NCBI GenBank assembly: GCA_049322355.1
Contig: JBMORG010000003.1
Span: forward strand, 44,025 to 108,024
DNA from: 0-14-0-80-60-11 sp049322355
GTDB taxonomy: Bacteria > Desulfobacterota > Desulfobaccia > Desulfobaccales > 0-14-0-80-60-11
Direction: 5' to 3'
Length of the DNA stretch: 64,000 nucleotides
Part shown: positions 16,323 to 24,521 of the stretch, piece after piece
How positions within the stretch are numbered: position 1 is the stretch's first letter
Layout: each line of letters opens with the position of its first letter
Notes under the pieces: model-generated
Database searches by the model: none
Told to the model about the DNA's origin: nothing
Seen by the model: the letters and a program-made list of their open reading frames with translations, nothing else
Translations under genes and position numbers: made by a program

Positions 16323-17612
16323 TTATTTTTTGCTTTCCCAGAAGCAGTCATCCTTAAACCGGGCTGCGGCCCCCAGTTCTGCTTCTATCACCAGGAGACG
16401 GTTATACTTGGCAATGCGTTCTGACCGGGAGGCAGAGCCGGTCTTGATCTGACCGACGCCGGTGGCCACGGCCAAATCGGCAATGAAGGTGTCCTCGGTT
16501 TCCCCGGAACGGTGAGAAATGACGGCGCGGTAGCCATGGCGCCGCGCCAGGCTGATGGCGTCCAGGGTTTCGGTCACGGTGCCGATCTGGTTAAGTTTGA
16601 TGAGGATGGCATTGGCGACGCCCAGGTCGATGCCACGCTGCAAGTATTGGATATTGGTGACAAAGAGATCGTCACCCACCAGTTGCAGCCGGCCGCCTAA
16701 TTCTTTAGTAAGCTGAACCCAGCCGTCCCAATCGTCTTCGCTCAGGCCGTCTTCCAGAGAGACGATGGGATACCGGGCGGCCAGGCCCCGATAATATTCT
16801 GTCATGGCCGCGGCATTGCGCCGGGAGCGATCACCTTTCTTAAAGACATACTCTCCGGAGCCCTTGTCATAAAACTCCGAGGCCGCAGCGTCCAGGGACA
16901 AAACCACGTCAACGCCGGGACGATAACCCGCCTGCTCCACCGCGGCCACGATGAGGTCCAGGGCGTCCTCATGAGAGGGCAAATCCGGGGCAAAGCCGCC
17001 TTCATCGCCCACACCCGTGGCCAGATTCTTGGAGGCCAGGACCTTTTTCAGGGTGTGGAATACTTCCGCGGCGATGCGCAGGGCTTCTTGGAAGTTGGCG
17101 CCACCCACCGGCATAATCATAAATTCCTGGATATCCAGGTTGTTGCCGGCATGGGCCCCGCCGTTGATGATATTCAGCATAGGCATGGGCAGGGTGGCTG
17201 CCCCGGCGCCTCCCAGATAACGGTAAAGAGGCAACCCCGTGACTGCGGCCCCGGCCCGGGCTACGGCCATGGAGACGGCCAGAATGGCGTTGGCCCCCAA
17301 GCGGCTTTTGGTGGGGGTGCCGTCCAGCCGGCACATGGTCTGATCAATCACGGCTTGCTCCAGGGGATCGAGTCCCTTTAGGGCCGGCTGAATAATCTCC
17401 TGAACGTGGCCGACGGCCTTTAACACCCCTTTGCCTAAATAGCGGGTACCGCCGTCTCTCAACTCCAGGGCTTCGTTCTCTCCGGTGGATGCACCGGAAG
17501 GCACCATGGCCTGAGTGCGGATGCCATTATCCAGCAGGATTTCGGCGAAAACGGTGGGTTGACCCCGAGAGTCCAGGATTTCTTGGGCACGGATGGCTTC
17601 GATTAGGGGCAT
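16323..17612 (-). CDS. eno: Enolase
   Basis: The 429-residue protein is full length and canonical: EILDSRGQPTVFAEI at the N terminus, VPSGASTGENEALELRDG with the mobile-loop Ser, GDEGGFAPDL, the metal ligands in LSLDAAASEF, SLEDGLSEDDWDG and VGDDLFVTN, and the signature ILIKLNQIGTVTET. SHRSGETEDT ends the active site. It converts 2-phosphoglycerate to phosphoenolpyruvate in glycolysis or gluconeogenesis. AAGGAGG precedes the ATG. Confidence 0.98.
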   Translation of the reverse strand: MPLIEAIRAQEILDSRGQPTVFAEILLDNGIRTQAMVPSGASTGENEALELRDGGTRYLGKGVLKAVGHVQEIIQPALKGLDPLEQAVIDQTMCRLDGTPTKSRLGANAILAVSMAVARAGAAVTGLPLYRYLGGAGAATLPMPMLNIINGGAHAGNNLDIQEFMIMPVGGANFQEALRIAAEVFHTLKKVLASKNLATGVGDEGGFAPDLPSHEDALDLIVAAVEQAGYRPGVDVVLSLDAAASEFYDKGSGEYVFKKGDRSRRNAAAMTEYYRGLAARYPIVSLEDGLSEDDWDGWVQLTKELGGRLQLVGDDLFVTNIQYLQRGIDLGVANAILIKLNQIGTVTETLDAISLARRHGYRAVISHRSGETEDTFIADLAVATGVGQIKTGSASRSERIAKYNRLLVIEAELGAAARFKDDCFWESKK

Positions 17613-18179
17613 GCTGTCCTCCTTTCAGAAAAAATGGCCAGCTCCGCCGGGAGCAAATCTCAGGCTGAAATCGAAATGCGCTCAAACCGGCGCAAAGCAG
17701 TCTAGGCTGCAACCATAATAAGCTGTTTAGGCCTGAGAACGCAACTTTTCTTCAAGCCGGAAAATCCGGTGTAATGGCGCCGTGCATACTCAACCAGAAA
17801 ATCGCGGCATGCTGAAAACAGGCAGTCTCCAAACTGAGTTTGGAAGAATAATTTCGTTTCCAATCTGGAGGACGGCCCCATAGGTCCGCCCTTACAAGAA
17901 AATTGGCCGCCGGCAAAACTTGTTGGAATTGCTATAGAGCCTTTTGCAAAATTCATCCAAAGAACAAATATTCTTCTTGGTTGCTAAAAAGGCCCAGTGG
18001 CACAAACTTTCCAGCCCATACAAACGCAAGCTAAAGCCTGCGTCTGCATTTTGCAAGAGGCCTTTTTGGCAATCAATATAGCCTGTGCTCCACAGGCGAG
18101 ATTTCAGAGGAGAGAAGCAGAAAGTCAAACCCAGGCCCAATCCGGAGACGGGCAGGCCTGGGTCGGAGGGGCTGGGTGG
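17613..18179. other. Gene-free stretch with repeats
   Basis: Besides the family A repeat at 17937-18080 and a degenerate GGTCCGCCC hairpin near 17870-17890, I see nothing that supports a gene in these 567 bp; short open frames simply read through the repeat. Confidence 0.65.
17937..18080. repeat. Interspersed inverted-repeat element (family A), copy 2
   Basis: Its left end GCCTTTTGCAAAA and right end TTTTGCAAGAGGC are inverted repeats (12 of 13 matching). The body aligns over its whole length with 11246-11390, including TTCATCCAAAGA and GGTTGCTAAAAA. The left flank carries AATTGCTATA, the same bases that end copy 1. Confidence 0.75.
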
Positions 18180-20021
18180 TTATGGTTGCTCGGGCGGTTT
18201 TTTATGGGGTGGTTGCCCTCTTTCCGGCTTTTGTTGCTGTTGCTGCGGCTTAGCTTGAGGTGGAGGCTGCGGTTGCGGCTGGCGTTGCATCCGGGGCGGC
18301 GCCTGGGGTTTAGGCTGTAACTGAGGCTGAGACCGCGGTGGTATTGGCTGAGGCCGCTGCTGCTGCACTCGTTGTTGGCGGAATCTTTCAGGGGGCTGCT
18401 GTGGTTGCACTTGCGGCTGGCGCTGCCGTTCCTGCTGCTTTTGCGGCATCTGCTGGATACGCCGCTGGTAAGTTTGCTGGTGGTCCGGTTGTAACGGCTT
18501 TTGGCGGAAGCGCTCCTGGTCAGGCTGGGGAGGTTGGGGCCGACCGGGAGTGCCGCCGCGCTGCAGTCTCTGGTGTTCCTGTTCCTGCTGTCGACGCTGC
18601 TCCGGCGTCAAGCCTTTATACCCTGGCGGCAGGGGCGCTGCGCCGGGCTGCGGAGCGCCAGGCTTGGCAAAGGTTCCCGCAGGGGGAGGTCCGGAAATGG
18701 GGGGCCCTGGCTGCAATCCCCCCTTCCGGACCGGTGGAGAGGGAGGGGAAACGGGCTGAGTCCGGGCGCCGGGTTCCGGTTTGGTTATTGTGCCGGGCTG
18801 CCCTGGTGCCGGCCGCCGCTGGAGCGCCGCCGGCGATGGAGGGGGCTGGGCACCGGCTGGCACAAACCGCCGTTCCGGGGGCAGGCTTTGAATTTGCCGC
18901 TCCATTTGGGGAGTCAGAGGCAGGGTGGCCCGGGGAGGCAACGCCGTGCCCGGGATACCCTGGCCCGGACTTACTGCTACGGGTTGGATCCGGGAGAATT
19001 GGGTGTTGATCTTGGGCACTTCCAGGGGTGGAGGCAAGAAATTGGGTTTATATAGATTCGCCTGGGCCTTGCGGATATCACTTACCGGCATGGATCGCGG
19101 CAACGGCTGTCCCTGAGCCAAAGCAGGGGGAATGATTTGGTTGAAATAGGGATGGCGTTTGATCACTGGGTTGGGAGGAACCACATTGTGGATCAGTCTC
19201 ATATGCAGGGAGTTGTTATAGATGGCCCGATTGAAAGCCGCCTGGTTAATCCTGGCGGCCCGATAGAGGTACCTGGGTGGGGGGCCCCAGTTATAAGCGG
19301 CAAAACCCAGGGGACGAGCGCCGACGAAGGCCGGGGGATAATAGGCCGGGGTAATATAGTTGCGCACGATCACAGTCTGGGGGTAGAAAACCGGCACATA
19401 AGCCGGCGGCACCAGTACCCCTGCGGTCACGTAGGAATAAGCCGGAGTATATAACTGTCCGAGGCCCAGGAGGAAGCTGGTAGCTTTGGCAAAGATCCAG
19501 AAAGGAGCAGTCAGGGCATCCACGAGGGGGCTGCCCGGAGCGTATGACGGTGCCGCATAGGAAGCGGGTGGCACATAGTTCGGAGGCGGGATGGGGGCCC
19601 AACCGATGTATGCGGACTCCGCCGGCGTGTCTTCGGGGCTGGTGCGCCATTCCACCGTGGAGGGATACCAAGTCCGCCCCGGCACCCAGACCCAGCCGTA
19701 GCCCTCGGTGGGCATCCAGTTGCCATAGTGATAGGTGGCCCAACCCCAGGGTTCCTGGGTTTCGAAGACATTACCGTCATTGGTGGGGACCCAGCGGCCG
19801 TCAGTATAGGGTCTCCAGTCCTCCGCAACCTGACTGGGACGCCACACCGGCCCATAATTTTCGTATTCCACCCATTGACCGTATTGGGAGAGTTCATCGT
19901 AAAACATTGCCACATCTTCAGATGAGGCCAAGGCGGTTCTGGAAAAACCGGGACCCAGGACCAGGACGAATACCAGAATCATGACGGCCATGAACCGCAT
20001 ACGCTGCCGGCAGATTTTCAT
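18180..20021 (-). CDS. DUF6600 exported protein with long Pro/Gln-rich tail
   Basis: From the ATG at 20021 (GAGGAGAA ribosome site) the protein has 613 residues. A signal peptide or anchor (MAVMILVFVLVLGPGFS) precedes a domain rich in Trp/Tyr and Gly with repeated segments: YDELSQYGQWVEYENYGPVW, DWRPYTDGRWVPT, EPWGWATYHYGNW, YGWVWVPGRTWYP and AYIGWAPIPPP. This is the DUF6600 pattern of delta-proteobacterial exported proteins of unknown role. From about residue 330 the sequence is Pro/Gln/Arg-rich and low complexity, probably disordered. Its C-terminal half is almost pure PQ repeats. Confidence 0.8.
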   Translation of the reverse strand: MKICRQRMRFMAVMILVFVLVLGPGFSRTALASSEDVAMFYDELSQYGQWVEYENYGPVWRPSQVAEDWRPYTDGRWVPTNDGNVFETQEPWGWATYHYGNWMPTEGYGWVWVPGRTWYPSTVEWRTSPEDTPAESAYIGWAPIPPPNYVPPASYAAPSYAPGSPLVDALTAPFWIFAKATSFLLGLGQLYTPAYSYVTAGVLVPPAYVPVFYPQTVIVRNYITPAYYPPAFVGARPLGFAAYNWGPPPRYLYRAARINQAAFNRAIYNNSLHMRLIHNVVPPNPVIKRHPYFNQIIPPALAQGQPLPRSMPVSDIRKAQANLYKPNFLPPPLEVPKINTQFSRIQPVAVSPGQGIPGTALPPRATLPLTPQMERQIQSLPPERRFVPAGAQPPPSPAALQRRPAPGQPGTITKPEPGARTQPVSPPSPPVRKGGLQPGPPISGPPPAGTFAKPGAPQPGAAPLPPGYKGLTPEQRRQQEQEHQRLQRGGTPGRPQPPQPDQERFRQKPLQPDHQQTYQRRIQQMPQKQQERQRQPQVQPQQPPERFRQQRVQQQRPQPIPPRSQPQLQPKPQAPPRMQRQPQPQPPPQAKPQQQQQKPERGQPPHKKPPEQP

Positions 20022-20164
20022 TGCGGTTCTCCTCAGAGGATGTAAGGGGTCCATATCGGCGACACCTTTGCTAGTTAGACGAAATTCTTGGCAAAATATT
20101 AAGTTTCTGCCGCATTTTTGAAAAAGGCTGGCGGCGGCGCCTGCCGTGACAGCCAGGGTCAGGC

Positions 20165-20920
20165 TCAGGACCGCCAGGAGATCAGGTCTTCCATTAAAAT
20201 CAGGTCGCCCCCGGCAATTAACAAGAGTTTCCCCAAACTACCCTCCCCGGAGGTAATCCTCTGCCAGTTTTCCGGACTGAGGCCTTCTCCGATGGTGGTG
20301 AGAAGCAAGGCGTCTTCCAGCTTTTCGCTGCCTTTAAGCATGAGGAATTGCCGGTGGTTGGTGAAGGCCCAGATGACTTGGCCGTTGGTGAGGAGAAAAT
20401 TGTATTCACCGGGATAGCGCTGCTGCAACAGGATTAAGGCTTCCTTAAGGATTGAACCGAACTGGGAAAGATGGCGCCGAGGTTCGGCATTGAGGAAAAA
20501 ATCCCGCAAAAACTCAAAAGTGCGGGCTGAATCACTGGTGGCTTCCAGCGCCGGGGTGTAAGGAGTGGCGTAGCTCTCGATGGCCGGGGCCTTGCCGTTG
20601 TGGGCGAAAATCCAGGACTGGCCCCAGAAATTGAGGATAAAGGGGTGGGCATGGCAGTCATCCACCACCCCGCTGGATTTGTAGCGGATGTGGGCTAAGA
20701 TGATGGGACTGTTAACCACCCGGGCCAGCCGCTGGAAAGAAGCATGGAGCCGGCCATCGACAAAAACCTGGTCGCCGGATTTCTCCACCACCGGGATGCG
20801 CTGCCGGAAAAAGCCGATCCCCCAGCCATGGACGTTTTTCCGTCCCCGGACGGCAAATAGGGGCAGAGAGGTGGCGGCAGTATGATGGCGCACCGCGGAC
20901 AGGGCGAAGAGATCGCACAT
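20165..20920 (-). CDS. Class II glutamine amidotransferase (YafJ-like), paralogue 2
   Basis: The 251-residue protein starts MCDLFALSAVR; once Met is removed, Cys2 is the N-terminal nucleophile of Ntn class II glutamine amidotransferases. GWGIGFFRQ, AHIRYKSSGVVDDCHAHPF and WIFAHNGKAPA carry the glutamine-binding residues. No synthetase domain is attached, as in YafJ/DUG3-like proteins. It overlaps the neighbouring paralogue by a TGATG junction and shares the MC(D/E)LFA start, so the two arose by tandem duplication. Substrate unknown; role in glutathione-type or nucleotide metabolism is speculation. Confidence 0.88.
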   Translation of the reverse strand: MCDLFALSAVRHHTAATSLPLFAVRGRKNVHGWGIGFFRQRIPVVEKSGDQVFVDGRLHASFQRLARVVNSPIILAHIRYKSSGVVDDCHAHPFILNFWGQSWIFAHNGKAPAIESYATPYTPALEATSDSARTFEFLRDFFLNAEPRRHLSQFGSILKEALILLQQRYPGEYNFLLTNGQVIWAFTNHRQFLMLKGSEKLEDALLLTTIGEGLSPENWQRITSGEGSLGKLLLIAGGDLILMEDLISWRS

Positions 20921-21663
20921 CAGATATGACCCAGATGAAGGAGGTCTGCCCCGGATATGATCAGAATCTGGCCGTGGTTCGGGTCTGTATTGGGATAGCC
21001 GTGCCAGAGTTCCGGGTCCCGAGTGAGGCCACCGGAAACCGTGGTCAACAACAGCGATTCGCCCCGGTTCCCCGGCGGGTAGTAGGTGAGAACCTCTCCG
21101 TGATTGAGAAAGGCGAAGAGCACCGTCTCGTTGGCCAGGAAAAAGGCATATTTCCCGGGATACTGACTAATCAACTTTTGACAGGTTTCCGACAACCCCT
21201 GGTAGAGGCTGTGCCCCGGAAAGGCCGCCGTGTGCTCTTCCACCCCGTCCCGGATGAATTCGAAGACCCGTGCGGCCAGGAGCCGGTCTCGCATCAAGGG
21301 CCGGGGGCTGTCGTAGGCGTGGACTCTTTCGGCCTCCCCCGTGAAACTAAAGAGCCAGTGGTGGTCCAGGAAGAAGTCGGTGAGGGGCTGGGCCAGGGAT
21401 TCTTGTTGATGACCGGCCTTAGGGCAGCGGATATGAGAGATGATGATGCGGCTGCCGATCACCCGGGCCAGGCGCTGAAAGCTGTCATGCACGTGTCCCC
21501 CGGAATAGATGCCTTCACAGGATTTTTCGATGTGCACCTGGCCTTCCCGGAAGAAACCAATGCCCCAGCCGCTCATATTGTCCCGGGCCTTATCGGCAAA
21601 CAGCGGCAAATATTCCTGGGCGGTGTAATGATAGCCGGCAGACATGGCAAAGAGTTCACACAT
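20920..21663 (-). CDS. Class II glutamine amidotransferase (YafJ-like), paralogue 1
   Basis: A 247-residue Ntn-type protein, MCELFAMSAGYHY with Cys2 as nucleophile, GWGIGFFREGQ, SHIRCPKAGHQQESLAQP and WLFSFTGEAERV. In this copy the NG of the oxyanion-hole segment seen in the paralogue (HNGKA) is replaced by TG (FTGEA), which could affect activity. The start overlaps the end of the Clp1-like kinase gene by 8 bp, and the stop overlaps the next paralogue, so three genes are translationally coupled. Confidence 0.86.
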   Translation of the reverse strand: MCELFAMSAGYHYTAQEYLPLFADKARDNMSGWGIGFFREGQVHIEKSCEGIYSGGHVHDSFQRLARVIGSRIIISHIRCPKAGHQQESLAQPLTDFFLDHHWLFSFTGEAERVHAYDSPRPLMRDRLLAARVFEFIRDGVEEHTAAFPGHSLYQGLSETCQKLISQYPGKYAFFLANETVLFAFLNHGEVLTYYPPGNRGESLLLTTVSGGLTRDPELWHGYPNTDPNHGQILIISGADLLHLGHI

Positions 21664-22768
21664 GGCTTAACTCCTGTCCACGCAGATTCAATCTCAATTT
21701 ACCCACCTTCAAAAACCTGACACAGAGAAGGGCAGGTTTATCCAAAGGAGTCCAAATCGCCAGGGTCTCCGGGTCCCAGACGCCGGGAAGAATCAGACCC
21801 AGGCCCAGGGTGCGACGCCCGCCGTCCAACAGACCTATCAGGCGCCAGTGCAGGGACGGCCAGGTGAGCCAGTGGACCTGGCCCCAATCCTGGTTTTCCA
21901 GTGAATTTTTTTGTCGGTTAACCTCCGGCGCCTCCACAAGCAGCAAGACTGCCCGGCGCCCTTGAGATTCGCCGTAAAGGGGTTTTACTCCAAGCTCCTG
22001 GCGAAAGTGTTCCAGGGTTTCCGGTTTCAGAGGATCCCCGCGCCCCCAAGGCTGACCATCCCAGATCAAGCGCCGCCAGGGCAGCATTTGGCGGCGGGCT
22101 TTCTGAAAATAATGCCTAAACCGCATTTCCCGGTATAAACGGCGTTCTTCGGGACCCCGGCGAATCGCCCGGTACGACACTGGCAAATGGAGAATAGGCC
22201 AGCCGGTAATCTCACGGCTTCCTGCGTCTTGAGGGAGGAGGGTTGGGGTGGGGGTGATTTCCCCCTCCCCCCAGTCCCCTCCCACCATGGGAGGGGGAGT
22301 CATGGCAGAGTCCTTTGGCAAAGCTGCACTACCCAAGCCCCGCAGCAAGGGTTCCAGTTCCCGGCTTCGTTGGAGTCCCAGTATGAGGGATGGCTGGAGC
22401 AATTCCGCCTCGGCCCTTTTTAGGATCAAGGCTCCTGCCCCCTGAACCAAACCGCTGGTGTTCACTACCACCCTTTTGCAACCCCGGGCCCAGGCCTGAT
22501 CCACCAGGACCCGGCAGCCGACTACTACCTCCAGGATGGCCCCCAGAGGGGAAGTCTGGCCGATGAAGTAAAGGGCCTCGGGAGTTGCAACCTCGTCTCC
22601 GGGTCGGTGGGGAGGAAATAGGGCCAGTCCCAGGGCAGCTGGCGGACCCAAATGCGATTGGCCCAGATCCAGGTCCATCAGGGCCACCCGGTGGCCGGAG
22701 ATAAAGGCCCGATACACCAGGTAACGGCAGAGTGTGCTTTTCCCCGTATCCGGCGCCCCCAGGACCAT
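21656..22768 (-). CDS. GRC3/Clp1-like polynucleotide kinase family protein, 5' end uncertain
   Basis: Walker A GAPDTGKSTL and Walker B-like VALMDLDLGQSHLG are those of the Clp1/GRC3 P-loop polynucleotide 5'-hydroxyl kinases. With the ATG at 22768 the P-loop begins at residue 4, unusually close to the start. In the same frame upstream the sequence stays protein-like (GLDIPPEWEAAA, then RFVETAGTVM), back to a TAG near 22921, but no ATG, GTG or TTG is available. Residues 156-179 come from a palindromic DNA repeat inserted in frame. Either a CTG start or a frameshift is needed. Function here is unknown; coupling with the amidotransferases is clear. Confidence 0.65.
   Translation of the reverse strand: MVLGAPDTGKSTLCRYLVYRAFISGHRVALMDLDLGQSHLGPPAALGLALFPPHRPGDEVATPEALYFIGQTSPLGAILEVVVGCRVLVDQAWARGCKRVVVNTSGLVQGAGALILKRAEAELLQPSLILGLQRSRELEPLLRGLGSAALPKDSAMTPPPMVGGDWGEGEITPTPTLLPQDAGSREITGWPILHLPVSYRAIRRGPEERRLYREMRFRHYFQKARRQMLPWRRLIWDGQPWGRGDPLKPETLEHFRQELGVKPLYGESQGRRAVLLLVEAPEVNRQKNSLENQDWGQVHWLTWPSLHWRLIGLLDGGRRTLGLGLILPGVWDPETLAIWTPLDKPALLCVRFLKVGKLRLNLRGQELSHV
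22231..22299. repeat. Family B palindromic repeat inside a coding sequence
   Basis: The arms GGGAGGAGGGTTGGGGTGG and CCCCTCCCACCATGGGAGGG match the interspersed family B repeats, but here they lie inside the Clp1-like reading frame and are translated as a Pro/Gly/Thr-rich stretch (PPPMVGGDWGEGEITPTPT). Confidence 0.75.
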
Positions 22769-22986
22769 GACGGTGCCTGCTGTCTCAACAAACCGGTGAG
22801 CTGCGGCCTCCCACTCCGGCGGGATATCCAGGCCGGCCAGAAAAGGAAAGAGGTCCGGGGGATGCGGTCCGGTACCGTTCAGCAGGCGCTCCGGTGAGGC
22901 AGATATCGCCAGAAATGGCTAATTTTTTCCCATCGGCGACTTCAAATCGATAGCGTAATCCTAAGACCACCGATTAAAACTGCAAG

Positions 22987-23916
22987 TCATCCTCCCACCA
23001 CCATAACTTTGGTGCCTACACAGCTCACCATGAAGTTGTCAGGAAAGGCGGCGGCCAGCTTGGTAAGGGCCCGGAAGCCGGTGCAGTGGCCGGCCATGAT
23101 TAGCTCAGGGGTCAGTTCTTTCAGCCCCTGGATGGTATGTTGAATCACTTCTTCACCGTGGGGGGTGAGGTGGAAGCCCCCGATGACCAGGGAGACCTTC
23201 TGGATGCCGGTGAGTTTCTGGGCGTATTTTACCATGTTGACGATGCCGGGATGGCTGCAACCGCCGATGACCACCAGGCCCCGGCCTTCCACCTGGGCCA
23301 CAAAAGCTTGTTCGTCGGGAAACAGGTCCTGCTCATCTTGGTTTCCCACCTTACGCCGGAAGCTGGGCAGCGGTTTCTCGTAGGCAGTAGTGGCCTCCAC
23401 CGTGCCGGTGAGCAAGGCCTGACCCAAGACCAGTTCCGGCCCCTTATTTTCGTGGAGTTCCACACCTGCCGCCACCAACTGGTCCAGTTCCAGTACCCAG
23501 GGTCCGATGCGGCCCTTGGGGGTTACCAGAATCTTGGGGAAAAACACTTCCTTATGGAGAAAGATCGGGATAGGACCGCCGGTGCGTTTTGCCAGAAACT
23601 CCAGAAGCCCGCCATAATGATCGGGATGCCCATGACTCAAAACCACCGCGTCGATGTCGTTGATGTTGTATTCCAGGGCTTCCAGGTTATTGAACAAGGG
23701 CAGGGGGGAGTTGGCGGCATCCATAAGAATGCGGCTGAGCTTGCCCTGGTGATTCAGGGTAATAAGATATGCCAGACCATGGGCGGCCACCAGGGGTTTC
23801 TTGAGGCGGCCGGGAACCACCCGCTCCACAATGCCGGGGCGGGACGGCTCAAAGACATCGAAAAAGTTATCCACCAGGACTTCCACGGTAACGGACTGGA
23901 GGGCGGGAATTTGCAT
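22987..23916 (-). CDS. Metallo-beta-lactamase-fold hydrolase
   Basis: From the ATG at 23916 (AAGGAGG ribosome site) the protein has 309 residues. AVVLSHGHPDHYGGL is the H-x-H-x-D-H metal site, IGGCSHPGIVNMV supplies the next His, and MAGHCTGFRA the last. The arrangement resembles the archaeal/bacterial MBL proteins related to the dihydropterin-linked 5'-phosphate synthase of methanopterin biosynthesis. The sequence cannot separate that role from a general hydrolase. It follows no obvious partner; the Clp1-like region lies downstream. Confidence 0.85.
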   Translation of the reverse strand: MQIPALQSVTVEVLVDNFFDVFEPSRPGIVERVVPGRLKKPLVAAHGLAYLITLNHQGKLSRILMDAANSPLPLFNNLEALEYNINDIDAVVLSHGHPDHYGGLLEFLAKRTGGPIPIFLHKEVFFPKILVTPKGRIGPWVLELDQLVAAGVELHENKGPELVLGQALLTGTVEATTAYEKPLPSFRRKVGNQDEQDLFPDEQAFVAQVEGRGLVVIGGCSHPGIVNMVKYAQKLTGIQKVSLVIGGFHLTPHGEEVIQHTIQGLKELTPELIMAGHCTGFRALTKLAAAFPDNFMVSCVGTKVMVVGG

Positions 23917-24109
23917 AGGAGCCTCCTTAAAGCTCAACAGAAGATATGTTGGCTGGCGCCATCGGCAGGGCTGCTTCCGGGGCGAGCCACGGCAATCAGT
24001 GCTTGGCCTGGAGCGAAAAATCTGTTAAGAAATAAGCGATAGTTATCTATAATTAGCGCTACCGGGAATATCTGTCAAGCAATTAGGTTAGACCCAAAAG
24101 GAGTGCACG

Positions 24110-24400
24110 ATGCCCACCTATGAGTATAAGTGTAAAGAACACGGCCATATTTTTGAAGTTGAACAAAAAATGAGTGATCCGCCTCTGACCAGTTGCGAGA
24201 TCTGCGGCGCCGAAGTGGAACGCCTCATCGGCATGCCCACCATTTTTGTCAAGGATTCGCCCAATAGTCCGTATAAAAAGGACTTCCGCTCAGATCCTCA
24301 TAAGTATGAAGCGGTGTGCGAGTCGGCCTTCGGGGCTACCAAGAAGGATAAGGAAGAAATTCGGAAGAATTGGAATAAGAAAGAGACTACCTGGGTGTAA
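24110..24400 (+). CDS. FmdB-type zinc-ribbon regulator
   Basis: The 96-residue protein starts MPTYEYKCKEHGHIFEV and has a second zinc knuckle TSCEICGAEVERLIG, the FmdB/CxxC_CXXC_SSSS pattern. FmdB was linked to regulation of formamidase in Methylophilus; in other bacteria the function is unknown. The C-terminal half (FRSDPHKYEAVCESAFGATK) is charged. AAAAGGAG lies 8 bp before the ATG. Convergent with rho, with a terminator hairpin between. Confidence 0.85.
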   Translation: MPTYEYKCKEHGHIFEVEQKMSDPPLTSCEICGAEVERLIGMPTIFVKDSPNSPYKKDFRSDPHKYEAVCESAFGATKKDKEEIRKNWNKKETTWV

Positions 24401-24470
24401 AGGTTATCCAGAAACCACTATAACGGGTTAGCAGTCAAGAATATAAGGGAATGAGTTAATTTCATTGGTG

Positions 24471-24502
24471 GGGCGGACCTGCGTGTCCGCCCTTTTGGTT
24501 TT
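24471..24502 (+). terminator. Terminator after the FmdB-type gene
   Basis: GGGCGGAC (24471-24478) and GTCCGCCC (24485-24492) form an 8-bp GC stem with a 6-base loop, followed by TTTTGGTTTT. The same hairpin sequence is dispersed as a repeat in this genome, so a mobile-type repeat seems to have been used as a terminator. Confidence 0.75.
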
Positions 24503-24521
24503 AGGGAGCAACAGGGCAAGA

